This document shows, in pieces, positions 23,937 to 34,067 of a DNA stretch of 61,933 nt. Source of the DNA: Paenibacillus validus NBRC 15382 (GTDB lineage: Bacteria; Bacillota; Bacilli; Paenibacillales; NBRC-103111); the NCBI RefSeq assembly GCF_004000985.1, contig NZ_BIMH01000030.1, positions 1-61,933 of the forward strand. The letters are read 5' to 3'. A program made the position numbers and the translations under genes. Position 1 is the stretch's first letter. Every line of letters starts with the position of its first letter. Under the pieces are notes generated by a model. That model did not search any database. It worked only from the letters and a program-made list of their open reading frames with translations, and was not told the origin of the DNA.

Positions 23937-24512
23937 CTAACCCCGGCTCCATTCGTCCCCGTACAGTTTATGATATTTGTTATAGTAGTACATCACGCGT
24001 TGAATGTAATGTCTCGTTTCACCGTAAGGAATTTGATTGGCGTTCTGTAACGTACCGTCCCACGCCTTCTCCTGCAGCCATCGGCTGACTTTGCCATGCC
24101 CCGCATTGTAACCCGCGATCATCGCATGCATATTTCCGCCGAATTGTTTGTCCATCCAGTGCAAATACCACGAGCCGAGCTCGATGCTGACCGCCGGGGT
24201 GCCTAATTTTTTCTTATACTCGGTGTCAAACGGCGCTTTCTCGATAATCCAATTTGAAGTGTCGGGCATCAGCTGCATCAAGCCGTAGGCCCCCTTATTC
24301 GATTCGGTATCCGGCTTATAATTGGATTCAACACGGATGATTGCCGCAATCAAGAACGGATCAAGCTCATACTGAAACGCGTTCCGGCGAATGTCGTCTT
24401 CATAATGAATAGGGTACAATAGACGTCCGATGAACGAGCTGCTCAAAAATAAAAAAATGAGAAAGGTCAGCAGCAATATGGCGAATACCCGCTTCTTGCG
24501 CCAAAACTTCAT
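23937..24512 (-). CDS. membrane-anchored lytic transglycosylase (SLT domain)
   Basis: Protein of 191 residues that cleaves peptidoglycan glycan strands outside the membrane. An N-terminal membrane anchor (about 9-29) is followed by a soluble-lytic-transglycosylase domain with catalytic Glu62 in RVESNY, then GLMQLMPDT, and AGYNAGHGKV. The order and spacing are typical of the Slt70/YjbJ-like family. It overlaps coaE by 4 bp, so it is translated from the coaE transcript. Linkage of coaE with a wall hydrolase is common in Paenibacillus. Confidence 0.92.
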   Translation of the reverse strand: MKFWRKKRVFAILLLTFLIFLFLSSSFIGRLLYPIHYEDDIRRNAFQYELDPFLIAAIIRVESNYKPDTESNKGAYGLMQLMPDTSNWIIEKAPFDTEYKKKLGTPAVSIELGSWYLHWMDKQFGGNMHAMIAGYNAGHGKVSRWLQEKAWDGTLQNANQIPYGETRHYIQRVMYYYNKYHKLYGDEWSRG

Positions 24513-25105
24513 GTAAGCCCCCTTTCCTTCCAGAACGCCTCGATTTGCTTTTCCGTTTCTTCCAGCGAGCCTGTATTATCGATGACAATGTCCGCCAGTC
24601 GCCGTTTCTCTTCAATCGGCATTTGCGATTGAAGCCGCTGCTCCGCTTGCTCCGGCGATAACCCGTCGCGAGCCATCAGCCGCATCAATTGTACTTCGCG
24701 CGGAACGTACACGACCATGACCCGCTCCACCATCGACTGTAAGCCGGATTCGTACAGCAGCGGAATATCCACGACTACCAGCCTGTCCGGAAATTCATTC
24801 TCATAAGCCCGCATCCGCTCGCGCATCGTTGCGCGAATGGACGGATGCAGCAGACCCTCCAAGTCACGGCGCGCCTCGGGGTCGCCGAAGATACGCTCGC
24901 CAAGCTTCTTGCGGTTGAGCGAGCCGTCCTCCTGCAGCAAATCAGCCCCGAAACGTTCAATGACCTTCGCCAGCACGGGCGTGCCCGGCTCAACCACTTC
25001 ACGGGCGATGCGGTCCGCATCGACAAGCAGTGCGCCGCGGCGGACGAGCATGGCGGCCACCGTGCTTTTCCCGCACGCGATGCCGCCGGTTAATCCGATA
25101 TTCAT
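24509..25105 (-). CDS. coaE: dephospho-CoA kinase
   Basis: CoaE of 198 residues makes CoA from dephospho-CoA and ATP, the last step of CoA synthesis. The P-loop is GLTGGIACGKSTVA (4-17). The substrate-binding region is DADRIAREVV, and the lid and base-binding segment are VVDIPLLYESG and VIDNTGSLEETE. The length matches the family. It is upstream of, and overlaps, the transglycosylase gene, and follows ytaF by 39 bp, so ytaF-coaE-transglycosylase probably form one unit. Confidence 0.96.
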   Translation of the reverse strand: MNIGLTGGIACGKSTVAAMLVRRGALLVDADRIAREVVEPGTPVLAKVIERFGADLLQEDGSLNRKKLGERIFGDPEARRDLEGLLHPSIRATMRERMRAYENEFPDRLVVVDIPLLYESGLQSMVERVMVVYVPREVQLMRLMARDGLSPEQAEQRLQSQMPIEEKRRLADIVIDNTGSLEETEKQIEAFWKERGLT

Positions 25106-25144
25106 CGTAAGATCCCTGCCTATTCCACCATATCAAGAACGTAG

Positions 25145-25858
25145 TTATAACAATTTCACGATGCCCATCACGATCAAAACAAATCCGGGCAGCACCGACA
25201 ACCGGCGAACCCATTTCATCTCTGCGTACCGAAACCCGATTCTCAAGCCGAATCCGAGAAAAATGCCGCTCGACAGCGTAATGACTGCCGCTGTGAGCCA
25301 GGGCGTAAAGCCGATCAACGCGGCCCCGATCCCTGCGCCAAACGCATCCAGAGACAGTGCCAGACCAAGCAGCGTCGCCTCGTACGCCGAGATATTGCCG
25401 GAACGGTCCATATCGGCGATCGACGGCTTCCGCAAGATTTGGATAACCAGGCCGAATCGCTTCAGCTCGATGTACACAATCTCTTTCGCCGTGACCGCAA
25501 CTGGCGGCGCCTCGCTTGCTTCAGACCTCCCGGCTGCCGATACGGATTCCTCTCCATCGTTAGAATCCAGACCTGGATCCTCATCCTTTTTTTGCATAAA
25601 CAGCTGATACAGCGCCCACACACCGATGCCCATCAAGATGAAAGCGCCGATATCCTTGGCGACATTCGGATGAACGTAACCGCTCATCCATACGCCGATT
25701 TGCATCGAGAGCAAAATAATCAAGCCCGAGACGCAGCAAATGATCGCCACCGACAAGAACGGTATCCGAATTTTGCGCAGCCCGTACGTGACGCCGACGC
25801 CGAAACCGTCCAAACTGACGGCAAGCGCCAGCAGCATTAATGAAAAGACCGGCAGCAT
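25145..25858 (-). CDS. ytaF: sporulation membrane protein YtaF (MntP-like)
   Basis: Membrane protein of 237 residues with six predicted helices in two related halves. Each half carries the LAVSLDGFGVG / LALSLDAFGAG signature typical of MntP-type metal exporters. A hydrophilic loop of about 45 residues separates the halves. YtaF homologues are associated with sporulation in Bacillus and lie in this same neighbourhood between mutM and coaE, as here. The transported ion is not known. AGGAAAGAGC precedes the start. Confidence 0.93.
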   Translation of the reverse strand: MLPVFSLMLLALAVSLDGFGVGVTYGLRKIRIPFLSVAIICCVSGLIILLSMQIGVWMSGYVHPNVAKDIGAFILMGIGVWALYQLFMQKKDEDPGLDSNDGEESVSAAGRSEASEAPPVAVTAKEIVYIELKRFGLVIQILRKPSIADMDRSGNISAYEATLLGLALSLDAFGAGIGAALIGFTPWLTAAVITLSSGIFLGFGLRIGFRYAEMKWVRRLSVLPGFVLIVMGIVKLL

Positions 25859-26017
25859 GCTCTTTCCTCCCAGCTAGAAACCGTCGAAGTTAGCGGCGGT
25901 TCAATCGTTGTGCAACGACGCAGTCAGCCCTAAAGCTTATACCTCGCGAACGTCTCACTGGTTACTATATGGGAGTTCTGGGCGGGTGGTGCATCATTCG
26001 TTCATAATCGGCCGCCG

Positions 26018-26881
26018 TTACGCTTTGGTCTTGCCGCCCGAGCTGCGTTTGCGTTTCAACGGCTGGCACTTCGGGCAGTAGTGCGTGCCGCGTCCGGCCA
26101 CGACCTTCTTCTCGATGTGCTGCCCGCAAGTAGGGCAAGGCTCTCCTTGACGGCCGTATATGTTGAACTGGTGCTGAAACATCCCAATCTCGCCTTGTCC
26201 GTTCACGAACGATTTGATCGAGGAGCCGCCGGCCGCTACCGCATCGCGCAGCGTCGACACAATCGCCTCATGCAGCTTGGCCCATTCGGACGCGGACAAC
26301 GAGTTCGCTTCCCGCTCCGGATGGATGCCGGCCCTAAACAACGATTCATCCACATAAATATTCCCGATGCCGACAATGTATTCCTGATTGAGCAGGAGCG
26401 GCTTAATTTTGGTCGTCCGCTTCGCGAGCCGGTCGGTCATCGCCTTCAGCGTGAACGCCTCGTCGAGCGGCTCAAGACCGAGCTTGCGCAGCGGCGCCTC
26501 CTGCAAATCCTGATCTTTGGCAAAAATATGCATCGTGCCGAACTGTCGCACATCTTTATACCGCAGCTCGCTCCCATCCGTGAAATGAAACACGACATGC
26601 GTATGCGGCTCAAGGGGTTCGTCTGAACGGTAAACCCCGTATCGGCCTTCCATCCGCAGATGGGAGACGAGCGTATAATGATCGAAGATGAAGCGTAAAA
26701 ATTTCCCGCGCCGCTCCACCGAACGGATCGTTTCACCAACAAGCAGCGCGGCGAAAATTTCGATGTCGTCCGGATGCTGAACGATCCGCGGCAAGCGGAC
26801 GGTCACCCGTTCGACGGTTTTGCCTACAACAAGCTGCTGCAGCGTGCGGCGGACCGTCTCGACCTCAGGCAATTCCGGCAT
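26018..26881 (-). CDS. mutM: formamidopyrimidine-DNA glycosylase
   Basis: Fpg/MutM of 287 residues removes 8-oxoguanine and formamidopyrimidines and nicks the strand. The N-terminal catalytic proline and Glu are in MPELPEVETVRR. The H2TH region contains NQEYIVGIGNIYVDE. The zinc finger is CPTCGQHIEKKVVAGRG followed by CPKC. The basic tail LKRKRSSGGKTKA is longer than in most homologues. It starts 20 bp after polA, and the polA-mutM pair is the standard Bacillales repair unit. Confidence 0.97.
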   Translation of the reverse strand: MPELPEVETVRRTLQQLVVGKTVERVTVRLPRIVQHPDDIEIFAALLVGETIRSVERRGKFLRFIFDHYTLVSHLRMEGRYGVYRSDEPLEPHTHVVFHFTDGSELRYKDVRQFGTMHIFAKDQDLQEAPLRKLGLEPLDEAFTLKAMTDRLAKRTTKIKPLLLNQEYIVGIGNIYVDESLFRAGIHPEREANSLSASEWAKLHEAIVSTLRDAVAAGGSSIKSFVNGQGEIGMFQHQFNIYGRQGEPCPTCGQHIEKKVVAGRGTHYCPKCQPLKRKRSSGGKTKA

Positions 26882-26900
26882 GATGTTGTGTCCCTCCCGA

Positions 26901-29636
26901 TTATTTCGCTTCGTACCAATTCGTGCCGCTGTCGACGTCGACCTTAAGCGGCACGTCCAGCTGGAGCGCCGATTCCATGACTTCCGCCACCATGCGCTTC
27001 ATCGACTCCAGTTCCTCTTCCGGCACTTCAAGCACCAATTCATCGTGTACCTGCAGCAGCAAGCGGCTTCGCACGCCTTCTTCCAGCATGCGCCGATCCA
27101 GCTGCACCATAGCCAGCTTGATGATGTCCGCGGCAGATCCCTGGATCGGCGAATTCATCGCGGTTCGTTCCGCGAACGAACGGATGTTATAGTTGGACGC
27201 CGTAATCTCCGGCAAATAGCGGCGGCGGTGGAGCAGCGTCGTGACGTAGCCGTCGGTCCGCGCCTTCTTCACAATATCTTCCATATATTGGCGAACCCCC
27301 TGGAACACGGCAAAATATTGCTCGATAAACTGAGCCGCGTCTTTACGGGTAATGTTCAGGTTCTGCGACAAGCCGTAATCGCTGATGCCGTACACGATGC
27401 CGAAGTTAACGGCTTTCGCTTGGCGGCGCATATTCGAGTCGACCTGCTCCTCCGCCACGCCGAACACGTCCATCGCCGTCTTCGTATGAATGTCCATATT
27501 GTTGCGGAACGCTTCAATGAGCCGCGCATCCTGTGAAATGTGCGCGAGCACGCGCAGCTCGATCTGCGAGTAGTCGGCCGTCAAGATACGCCACCCCGGT
27601 TCGGATGGCACGAACACCTTGCGGATTTTGCGTCCTTCTTCGAGACGGATCGGGATGTTCTGCAGGTTCGGGTATTGGCTGCTCAGCCTGCCCGTAGCCG
27701 CGATCGTCTGCCTGTAGTACGTGTGCACCTTGCCGGTATCGGGCCGAACCTCTTTCAGCAGCCCTTCCACATACGTGGATTGCAGCTTCGCCAGCGTGCG
27801 GTAATGCAAAATTTGAGCAACGACCGGGTGGCGGTCCTGCAGCTTCTCGAGCACCTCGGCGTCGGTGGAATAGCCGGTCTTCGTCTTCTTCACAACGGGC
27901 AGCTGCAGCTTCTCGAACAAAATTTCGCCGAGCTGCTTCGGCGAATTGATGTTGAATTCCGTGCCGACCGATTCATAGATGCTCTGTATAATCTGTTCGA
28001 CCCGTCCGCTCAATTCGGCGCCGTACCCCTTCAGCTCCTCGGTATCGACCTTGATGCCCTTCTTCTCCATCGAAGCCAATACAAGCGCAAGCGGGAGCTC
28101 AAGCTCGTAGAACAACCCGTGCATTTCGCTGGCCTCAAGGGCCGCCATCAGCTTCGGCGTCAGCCGCTGCACGGCTGCCGCCTTGCGTCCCATGAAGCCG
28201 GCCAGTACGTCCTGCTCCGGCACCTGGAACTTCGCCCCCTTGCCGAACACGTCTTCGTCGGCAGGCAGCGCCGGCAAGCCGTAACGCGACGTCAGACCGG
28301 ACAGCGTCAGCGTAGACTCGGTCGGATCGAGCAAATAACCGGCCAGCAGCACGTCGAAGGCCACGCCCTGCAGCTTTATGCCTCTCCACCAAAGAGCGAC
28401 GACTGCCTTATGCAAGTCGTACACGGTGATCGACTTGCCTTCGTCGGCCAGCCAGGCGCGAACTTCGCCGGCGCCATCCCCCGTCAGCACGTCGAACGGA
28501 ACGTAGTGCACGCGGCCTGACTCGGCGCCGGAATCCTCCTGCGCTTCGGAGGAGCCTCCCGCATCGTCCGCCTCATAGAACGCGATGCCGAGCACCTCGG
28601 CCGTATGCGGATTGTCTCCGATCACTTCGACGTGGAGCGCTTTTACGCGCGGCAGCGCAGCGATAAGCTTGTCCAGCTGCGCCTGCCCGGATACCCGCAC
28701 CGTCTCCACAGAAGCGGCCGGAGCCGCTTCGGTCCCGTTCTCAGACGATTCGTCTCCGCCGACACCGACGCCATGCAAATCGAGCCGTTCCAGCAGCGAT
28801 TTGAATTCCAGCTTGCGGAACATCTCCCCGAGCGCCTGCTTGTCGTAACCCGCATAAGAGAGCGAATCGAGCTCCATATCGACCGGCACCTCGCGGTATA
28901 TGGTCGCAAGCTCCTTGCTCATCCGCGCATCGTCGGCATGTGCGGCGACCTTCTCGCCCATCTTGCCTTTGATCTGCGATGCATGCTCCAATACGTTTTC
29001 TACGGTCCCGTATTCATGCAGCAGCTTGAGCGCCGTCTTCTCGCCGACCCCGGGAATGCCCGGAATATTATCGGACGTATCGCCCATGAGTCCCTTCAAA
29101 TCGATGATTTGCTGCGGTTTCAGCCCATACTTCTCGTCGATATGAGCAGGGTCGAACAGCTCGATCTCGCTGATCCCCTTCCTCGTTAACGCGATATGAA
29201 CCTTGTCGGAGGCGAGCTGCAGCATATCTTTATCCCCTGTCACGACGACGACTTCCTTCAGCTCGTCCTGACCCTCGGCCAGCCGGGTGACCGTACCGAT
29301 GATATCGTCAGCCTCGTATCCTTCCAGTTCGAACTGTTTGATCCCGAACGAAGCAAGCAGCTCCCGCAGCAGCGGGAATTGCTCGGTCAATTCCGACGGG
29401 GTCTTCTCCCTCCCGCCTTTATATTCCGCATAACCTTTATGCCGAAACGTCGTCTTCCCCGCATCGAACGCCACAAGGAAGTGCGACGGCTGATGTTCCT
29501 CTAACAATCTCAATAACATGGTCGTAAATCCGTAAACCGCGTTCGTGTGCAGCCCTTTCGAGTTGCTGAGCAGAGGAAGCGCAAAAAACGCACGATACGC
29601 GATACTATTTCCATCGATCAAAATAAGCTTGGACAA
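26901..29636 (-). CDS. polA: DNA polymerase I
   Basis: PolA of 911 residues fills gaps and removes RNA primers. A 5'-3' exonuclease domain (about 1-290) contains GVGEKTALKLL. The middle domain (about 310-510) corresponds to the 3'-5' exonuclease but lacks the DxE site (HVEVIG), so proofreading is probably absent, as in Bacillus. The polymerase domain has motif A DYSQIELRVLAH, motif B RRQAKAVNFGIVYG and motif C VHDELVLEV. An acidic insertion (about 290-310 and 365-380) lengthens the inactive domain. It is followed by mutM; 180 bp without a gene precede it. Confidence 0.97.
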   Translation of the reverse strand: MSKLILIDGNSIAYRAFFALPLLSNSKGLHTNAVYGFTTMLLRLLEEHQPSHFLVAFDAGKTTFRHKGYAEYKGGREKTPSELTEQFPLLRELLASFGIKQFELEGYEADDIIGTVTRLAEGQDELKEVVVVTGDKDMLQLASDKVHIALTRKGISEIELFDPAHIDEKYGLKPQQIIDLKGLMGDTSDNIPGIPGVGEKTALKLLHEYGTVENVLEHASQIKGKMGEKVAAHADDARMSKELATIYREVPVDMELDSLSYAGYDKQALGEMFRKLEFKSLLERLDLHGVGVGGDESSENGTEAAPAASVETVRVSGQAQLDKLIAALPRVKALHVEVIGDNPHTAEVLGIAFYEADDAGGSSEAQEDSGAESGRVHYVPFDVLTGDGAGEVRAWLADEGKSITVYDLHKAVVALWWRGIKLQGVAFDVLLAGYLLDPTESTLTLSGLTSRYGLPALPADEDVFGKGAKFQVPEQDVLAGFMGRKAAAVQRLTPKLMAALEASEMHGLFYELELPLALVLASMEKKGIKVDTEELKGYGAELSGRVEQIIQSIYESVGTEFNINSPKQLGEILFEKLQLPVVKKTKTGYSTDAEVLEKLQDRHPVVAQILHYRTLAKLQSTYVEGLLKEVRPDTGKVHTYYRQTIAATGRLSSQYPNLQNIPIRLEEGRKIRKVFVPSEPGWRILTADYSQIELRVLAHISQDARLIEAFRNNMDIHTKTAMDVFGVAEEQVDSNMRRQAKAVNFGIVYGISDYGLSQNLNITRKDAAQFIEQYFAVFQGVRQYMEDIVKKARTDGYVTTLLHRRRYLPEITASNYNIRSFAERTAMNSPIQGSAADIIKLAMVQLDRRMLEEGVRSRLLLQVHDELVLEVPEEELESMKRMVAEVMESALQLDVPLKVDVDSGTNWYEAK

Positions 29637-29822
29637 CGATTACACCCCATTCGCAGGCAGACTACCTTCTACCTACATGATAGCATACGACTCCAGAAGA
29701 AAAAAACATAAACGAAAGCGGACGGAACAGGGGTGACCCGGGCTAAGCTCGCATAAAATGAACTAACTCGCTCCTAGCCGCGCTTTGCGTTCGCATCGCG
29801 CCAGGAAACCGGAGGGATGAAA

Positions 29823-30584
29823 GTGACTGAAGACAAACCGCTTAGCGGAAAGCAAGCCGTATTCTTCGATGTCAATCAGACGTTGGTCGTGCGGGGGCTC
29901 AGCTTTGAAGCCAGTTTTCGCGAGGTGTGGAGCCGCTACACGGCCCGTTGGAGTACTGACGACACGCCGGATGCCGGGCAATTATGGCAGGCCTATATCG
30001 GCAAATGGCATCATCGCAAGAAGGCTCGCGCCACCTTCAAGCAGCTTGACGAACTGCAGCAGCAATGCTTGCGCGAAGCGTTCGAGGAACAGCAGATTCC
30101 GTTCTCCTCCGCGATGACCCGTGATTTTATGAAGGAAGTGCTGCAGCTGCAGGTCTCTGCCAAGACCATGCCCCCGCACACGCTCGAAACGCTTGCCGCG
30201 CTCGCTCCGCGCTGCAAGCTCGCGATCATCAGCAACAGCCCGCGCGCCGAAGTGATGCTGCTGCTCCAGAGGTTCGGCCTGCATCCGTTCTTTCCGCAGG
30301 AACGCATCTACACCGCCCTCAAGCCGGCGGACAAAAAGCCCGCCCCGCTCTTGTTCAAGACAGCGCTGCAGGCGCTGCAGCTCCCTCCGCGACATGCCGT
30401 CATGGTCGGCAATTCGTGGAAGCACGACGTATGCGGAGCGGTTAAAGCCGGGCTCGACGCCGTATGGCTGCACGAGGACAGAGACTCCGCGGCGGAGGGC
30501 AAAAAAATTTCCCAGCACCGGCTGGGAAAAAGAAAAGTGTATTTAATCCGGCGCCTGGATCAGATGCTCGATTTGTTCCCGTGA
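29823..30584 (+). CDS. HAD-superfamily hydrolase
   Basis: Phosphatase-like protein of 253 residues. Motif I is FFDVNQT (Asp nucleophile, with Asn in place of the second Asp), motif II AIISNSPR, motif III KPADKKPAPLLF and motif IV VGNSWKHDVCGA. An ATG lies 6 bp upstream but only one base after GGAGGG; the GTG at 29823 has correct spacing and is preferred. It stands alone on the plus strand among minus-strand genes. Its last 25 bp overlap the 3' end of the convergent EAL-GGDEF gene. The substrate is unknown, and it is unrelated in detail to the HAD gene at 210-923. Confidence 0.86.
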   Translation: MTEDKPLSGKQAVFFDVNQTLVVRGLSFEASFREVWSRYTARWSTDDTPDAGQLWQAYIGKWHHRKKARATFKQLDELQQQCLREAFEEQQIPFSSAMTRDFMKEVLQLQVSAKTMPPHTLETLAALAPRCKLAIISNSPRAEVMLLLQRFGLHPFFPQERIYTALKPADKKPAPLLFKTALQALQLPPRHAVMVGNSWKHDVCGAVKAGLDAVWLHEDRDSAAEGKKISQHRLGKRKVYLIRRLDQMLDLFP

Positions 30585-32407
30585 TGCGCAGGCTGCGGAT
30601 CAGCGGCGGGAGCCGTCGCCTCCGAGCCGATGCAGTCGCAGTAATACACGCTGCCGCGATACGCCTTGGACAGCTTTTTCAGCCGGGCCGAGACCTGTGA
30701 AATTTGCTCGGGCGTCACGCCGAGCCCGGACTTGCAGACGACCAGCGCTAACGACAATGTCACACCACCGCTCTCCATCCGATTGCCGTGCCGGTCTTCG
30801 ACGTAAGACCAGTTGTCTACTTCATAAAACGCCCGAACGCCCCGGTCAAAACGCTGAAGGATGTCCGTACATAACAATTCCGGGTTGGAGGTGCCGCTCA
30901 TGGCAATGAAATCGTCACCGCCGATATGTCCGACAAAGTCATCCGGGATGCCGGCAAGGTGGATCGCCTGTTGAATGCAATCGGCCGTAAACTGAATCAA
31001 CTGGTCGCCCTGATGAAAGCCGTAACGGTCGTTAAACCATTTGAAGTAATCGAGGTCGGCATAAATGACCGAGAAGTGACGGCCCTCGGTCAGCCTCCGA
31101 TTCAGCTCGCGGTTAATCTGTAAATTACCGGGCAATCCGGTAAGCGGACTGGCGACTTTGGCATTCTCCATCTTCACATTCGTCATGCATTCCAGAATGG
31201 TGCGGATGGAGGCGGTGCCAAGCATGCAGCCTTTCGACGTGACGATGACCAGATCGTATAAATTACGAATATCCCTGGATGTGGCAAGCCGCGAAACCCA
31301 TTCTACCGGCGTATGCTCCTCAACGATTAAGGGCCGAACGTCCATGATTGAATCGATCGGCCGATTCCAAAAGAGCGAATAGCCGTATTGCCCGGCCAAT
31401 TGCTGAAATAACCGATCGCGCATAATAAGGCCGACGGGCTCGCTCCCAGTCGTCACCACCACACCTTGGGCGTTTACATGTTCTTTGAAGTAATTGGCTA
31501 CGGTCGAAATCGGTGTCTGGGCGTCGAACGTCGGGGAGGGGGAACTCAGCTCGCCGATGCTTAGCACATGCCCTGACATCTCGAGTTTTTTGCGGTGTGA
31601 GACAATATGCTGCCGAAGCTCGGGAGTTAGATCCGCCGGTTCCTTATCAGGACGTCCCAGCAAGAAACCTTGTCCGTAATGGACCCCCATCAGCGTAAGC
31701 TTCGTCAGCTCCTCCTCGGTTTCTATCCCTTCGGCGATCAAATAGACGCCGAGCTTCTCGGCGAACGTCACCATCGTTTCAAGGATATATTCCTTTGTTT
31801 TGTTCCGATGCACGCCGGAGACGAGAGAACGGTCCACCTTGATATAATCCGGGTGCAATTCGGCAATGGCCTGCAGCGACGAGTAACCTGCCCCCGCATC
31901 GTCGATGGCGATCCGGTAGCCCTGCTTCCGGTAGTGATCCAGGATATGCTTGGTCTTCTCAAAATCTTCAATCGAGCTGCGCTCCGTAATTTCGAACACG
32001 ACGTTAGCCGGTGTGAGACCGCGAAGGCGCAGCAGCTCTAGCGTTTGCCCCGGGGCAAACAAAGGGTCGTTCAAGATGTCCGCCGACAAATTCAAAAAGA
32101 GCTGCTGCTTCCCGCTGCGCAGCGTGACGCTTCCGATCGCATTCGACCGCGCCAGCCTATCGAGCGGGTACAACAAGCCTTCTTGTTCGGCCAACTCAAA
32201 CAACGACAGCGGGGAATGAAGCGCACTCCGTTCCGGTCCGCGCGTTAAAGCCTCGTAACCGAGGACCTCCCCGTCGCTCAAGGAGACGATGGGCTGATAC
32301 ACGGAGCGGATGTTCTTCGAGTGCAACAGGTCGAGAAGCTCTTCCCGCAGCGCTCGCCTCACTTCCGCTGACGACTCGATCAAGTTTCGGTCTGCTGCCA
32401 TATCCAT
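30560..32407 (-). CDS. EAL-CBS-GGDEF protein (cyclic-di-GMP turnover)
   Basis: Soluble protein of 615 residues. The EAL domain (about 25-270) looks catalytically complete: EAL at 52-54, NLSADIL, EITERS, IAIDDAGAGYSSL, IKVDRSL, AEGIET and GQGFLLG. Two CBS-like repeats follow (about 290-420), a likely nucleotide sensor. The C-terminal GGDEF domain has the site as GGDDF, within the GG(D/E)(D/E)F consensus, and the motifs LTGLPGN and YADLDYFKWFND. Such hybrids can make or break c-di-GMP; which activity dominates cannot be read. No membrane segment. Overlaps a convergent gene by 25 bp. Confidence 0.92.
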   Translation of the reverse strand: MDMAADRNLIESSAEVRRALREELLDLLHSKNIRSVYQPIVSLSDGEVLGYEALTRGPERSALHSPLSLFELAEQEGLLYPLDRLARSNAIGSVTLRSGKQQLFLNLSADILNDPLFAPGQTLELLRLRGLTPANVVFEITERSSIEDFEKTKHILDHYRKQGYRIAIDDAGAGYSSLQAIAELHPDYIKVDRSLVSGVHRNKTKEYILETMVTFAEKLGVYLIAEGIETEEELTKLTLMGVHYGQGFLLGRPDKEPADLTPELRQHIVSHRKKLEMSGHVLSIGELSSPSPTFDAQTPISTVANYFKEHVNAQGVVVTTGSEPVGLIMRDRLFQQLAGQYGYSLFWNRPIDSIMDVRPLIVEEHTPVEWVSRLATSRDIRNLYDLVIVTSKGCMLGTASIRTILECMTNVKMENAKVASPLTGLPGNLQINRELNRRLTEGRHFSVIYADLDYFKWFNDRYGFHQGDQLIQFTADCIQQAIHLAGIPDDFVGHIGGDDFIAMSGTSNPELLCTDILQRFDRGVRAFYEVDNWSYVEDRHGNRMESGGVTLSLALVVCKSGLGVTPEQISQVSARLKKLSKAYRGSVYYCDCIGSEATAPAADPQPAHHGNKSSI

Positions 32408-32548
32408 CCCTACTTATCGAATTGTAGTCTTATTCTACATTCACTATAACATAGGACCTTCAACCTAGTATTAAATGGAAACGACAGCGCATGTTAAAAT
32501 ATTGTAAAATATTGCTTCTTGTATCCGTCACCGGTTAAACGGAAAATT

Positions 32549-32588
32549 AAAAAAAAGCACAGCTTCGGCAGTTGGCCAAAACTGTACT
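32549..32588 (-). terminator. terminator of the pst-phoU operon
   Basis: On the minus strand AGTACAG pairs with CTGTGCT (one G-U) over a structured loop, followed by eight T residues. It starts 8 bp after the phoU stop. Confidence 0.7.
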
Positions 32589-32595
32589 CTTCTCC

Positions 32596-33255
32596 TCAAA
32601 CATTCAGATCTTTACGCTTACCCGTAACCATATAAATAACGCCTTCGCCGATATTGGTCGTATGATCGGCGACGCGCTCAAGGAAATGCGCGGCCAGCAT
32701 CAGCTGCGACAGCTCGCGGTTGCGCGCCAAGTCACTGTTCATGAGGCCGTTGATCTCCTCCACGACCGAGCTGTACAGCTTATCGACCTCGTCGTCGCGT
32801 TCGGCGAGCCTCGCTGCGCGATGCACGTCCCGCTGCGTGTACGATTGCAAGCTTTCGCTCAGCATTTCCCGAACGATCAACGCCATATTCGGGATGATTT
32901 CCAGCGGTTTCACCGGGTCTTTGCCTGCCAGACGCCGGGCGATCTTCGCGATATCGACCGCGTGATCGGCGATTCGCTCCAAGTCGACGGCGATTTTGAG
33001 CGCCGTCCCGATGATCCGCAGATCGCTGGCCATCGGCTGCTGCAGCGCAATGAGGCGCAAGCAATTTTCTTCAATTTGCAGCAGCTTATCGTCAATCTGA
33101 TCGTCTTGATCGATCGTTTGCTTAGCCAGCGTTTCGTCCCGCTTCGCCAACGCTTCAACCGCTCCTTCGATGCTGTTCTCTACCAGAGTGCCCATATTGA
33201 GCAGTTCTTGCTGCAAATCCTCCACCGCTTGATGAAAATTCGACCTCGTGTCCAT
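32596..33255 (-). CDS. phoU: phosphate transport system regulator PhoU
   Basis: PhoU of 219 residues: two three-helix bundles, each with the metal-binding motif (ERIADHAVDIA in the first, ERVADHTTNIGEG in the second). It restrains the Pst transporter and the Pho two-component signal when phosphate is sufficient. Length and position as last gene of the pst operon are canonical. It starts 31 bp after the pstB stop. Confidence 0.96.
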   Translation of the reverse strand: MDTRSNFHQAVEDLQQELLNMGTLVENSIEGAVEALAKRDETLAKQTIDQDDQIDDKLLQIEENCLRLIALQQPMASDLRIIGTALKIAVDLERIADHAVDIAKIARRLAGKDPVKPLEIIPNMALIVREMLSESLQSYTQRDVHRAARLAERDDEVDKLYSSVVEEINGLMNSDLARNRELSQLMLAAHFLERVADHTTNIGEGVIYMVTGKRKDLNV

Positions 33256-33286
33256 CCGCTACTCCTCCTAATTATCGTTGTCGTAA

Positions 33287-34042
33287 TTAACCGAAACGTC
33301 CTGTAATATAATCTTCCGTCCGTTGGTCGGTCGGCGTCGTGAAAATTTTCTCCGTTTGATCGGATTCGATCACTTCGCCATTCAGGAAGAAGGACGTGAA
33401 GTCGGAAATCCGTGCGGCTTGCTGCATATTGTGCGTGACGATAACGATCGTATATTTCTCGCGAAGCTCGCGGATCAGCTCTTCGATCTTCAGCGTCGAG
33501 ATCGGATCGAGTGCGGACGTCGGTTCGTCCATCAGCAGAATGCGCGGGTTCACGGCGAGCGCTCTTGCGATGCACAGCCGCTGCTGCTGGCCGCCGGACA
33601 AACCGTAGGCCGACTTTTTCAAGTTGCCGCTGACCTCGGTCCACAACGCAGCCGCCTTCAAGCTCGTCTCGACGATGTGATCGAGCTGTTCTTTATCTTT
33701 TATGCCGTGAATGCGCGGACCATACGCAATGTTATCGTAAATGGATTTCGGGAAAGGATTCGGCTGCTGGAATACCATGCCGATGTTTTTGCGCAGCAGC
33801 TCGACATTCACATCGGGGTCGTAAATATTTTGACCGTCGATGGCTACTTTCCCTTCAATCCTGATGCCCTTGATCATATCGTTCATCCGGTTTAACGTCC
33901 GCAGCAGCGTCGACTTCCCGCAGCCGGAAGGTCCGATGAAGGCGGTGACAGAGCTTTCGGAAATTTCCATGTCCACTTTCTTTAACGCATGAAATTCGGA
34001 ATAATATAAATCCAGCTGCTTTATATCTACAATCGTTGTCAT
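33287..34042 (-). CDS. pstB: phosphate ABC transporter ATP-binding protein PstB
   Basis: ATPase of 251 residues. Walker A is [10 protein letters not shown]-loop in VFQQPNPFP, signature LSGGQQQRL, Walker [13 protein letters not shown] and H-loop THNMQQA. The frame is open further upstream, but AGGAGCC just before the ATG at 34042 and the normal family N-terminus ([14 protein letters not shown]) fix the start. It powers the PstA-PstC channel. Confidence 0.97.
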   Translation of the reverse strand: MTTIVDIKQLDLYYSEFHALKKVDMEISESSVTAFIGPSGCGKSTLLRTLNRMNDMIKGIRIEGKVAIDGQNIYDPDVNVELLRKNIGMVFQQPNPFPKSIYDNIAYGPRIHGIKDKEQLDHIVETSLKAAALWTEVSGNLKKSAYGLSGGQQQRLCIARALAVNPRILLMDEPTSALDPISTLKIEELIRELREKYTIVIVTHNMQQAARISDFTSFFLNGEVIESDQTEKIFTTPTDQRTEDYITGRFG

Positions 34043-34067
34043 CTCTAGGCTCCTCCTGAACGGTCTT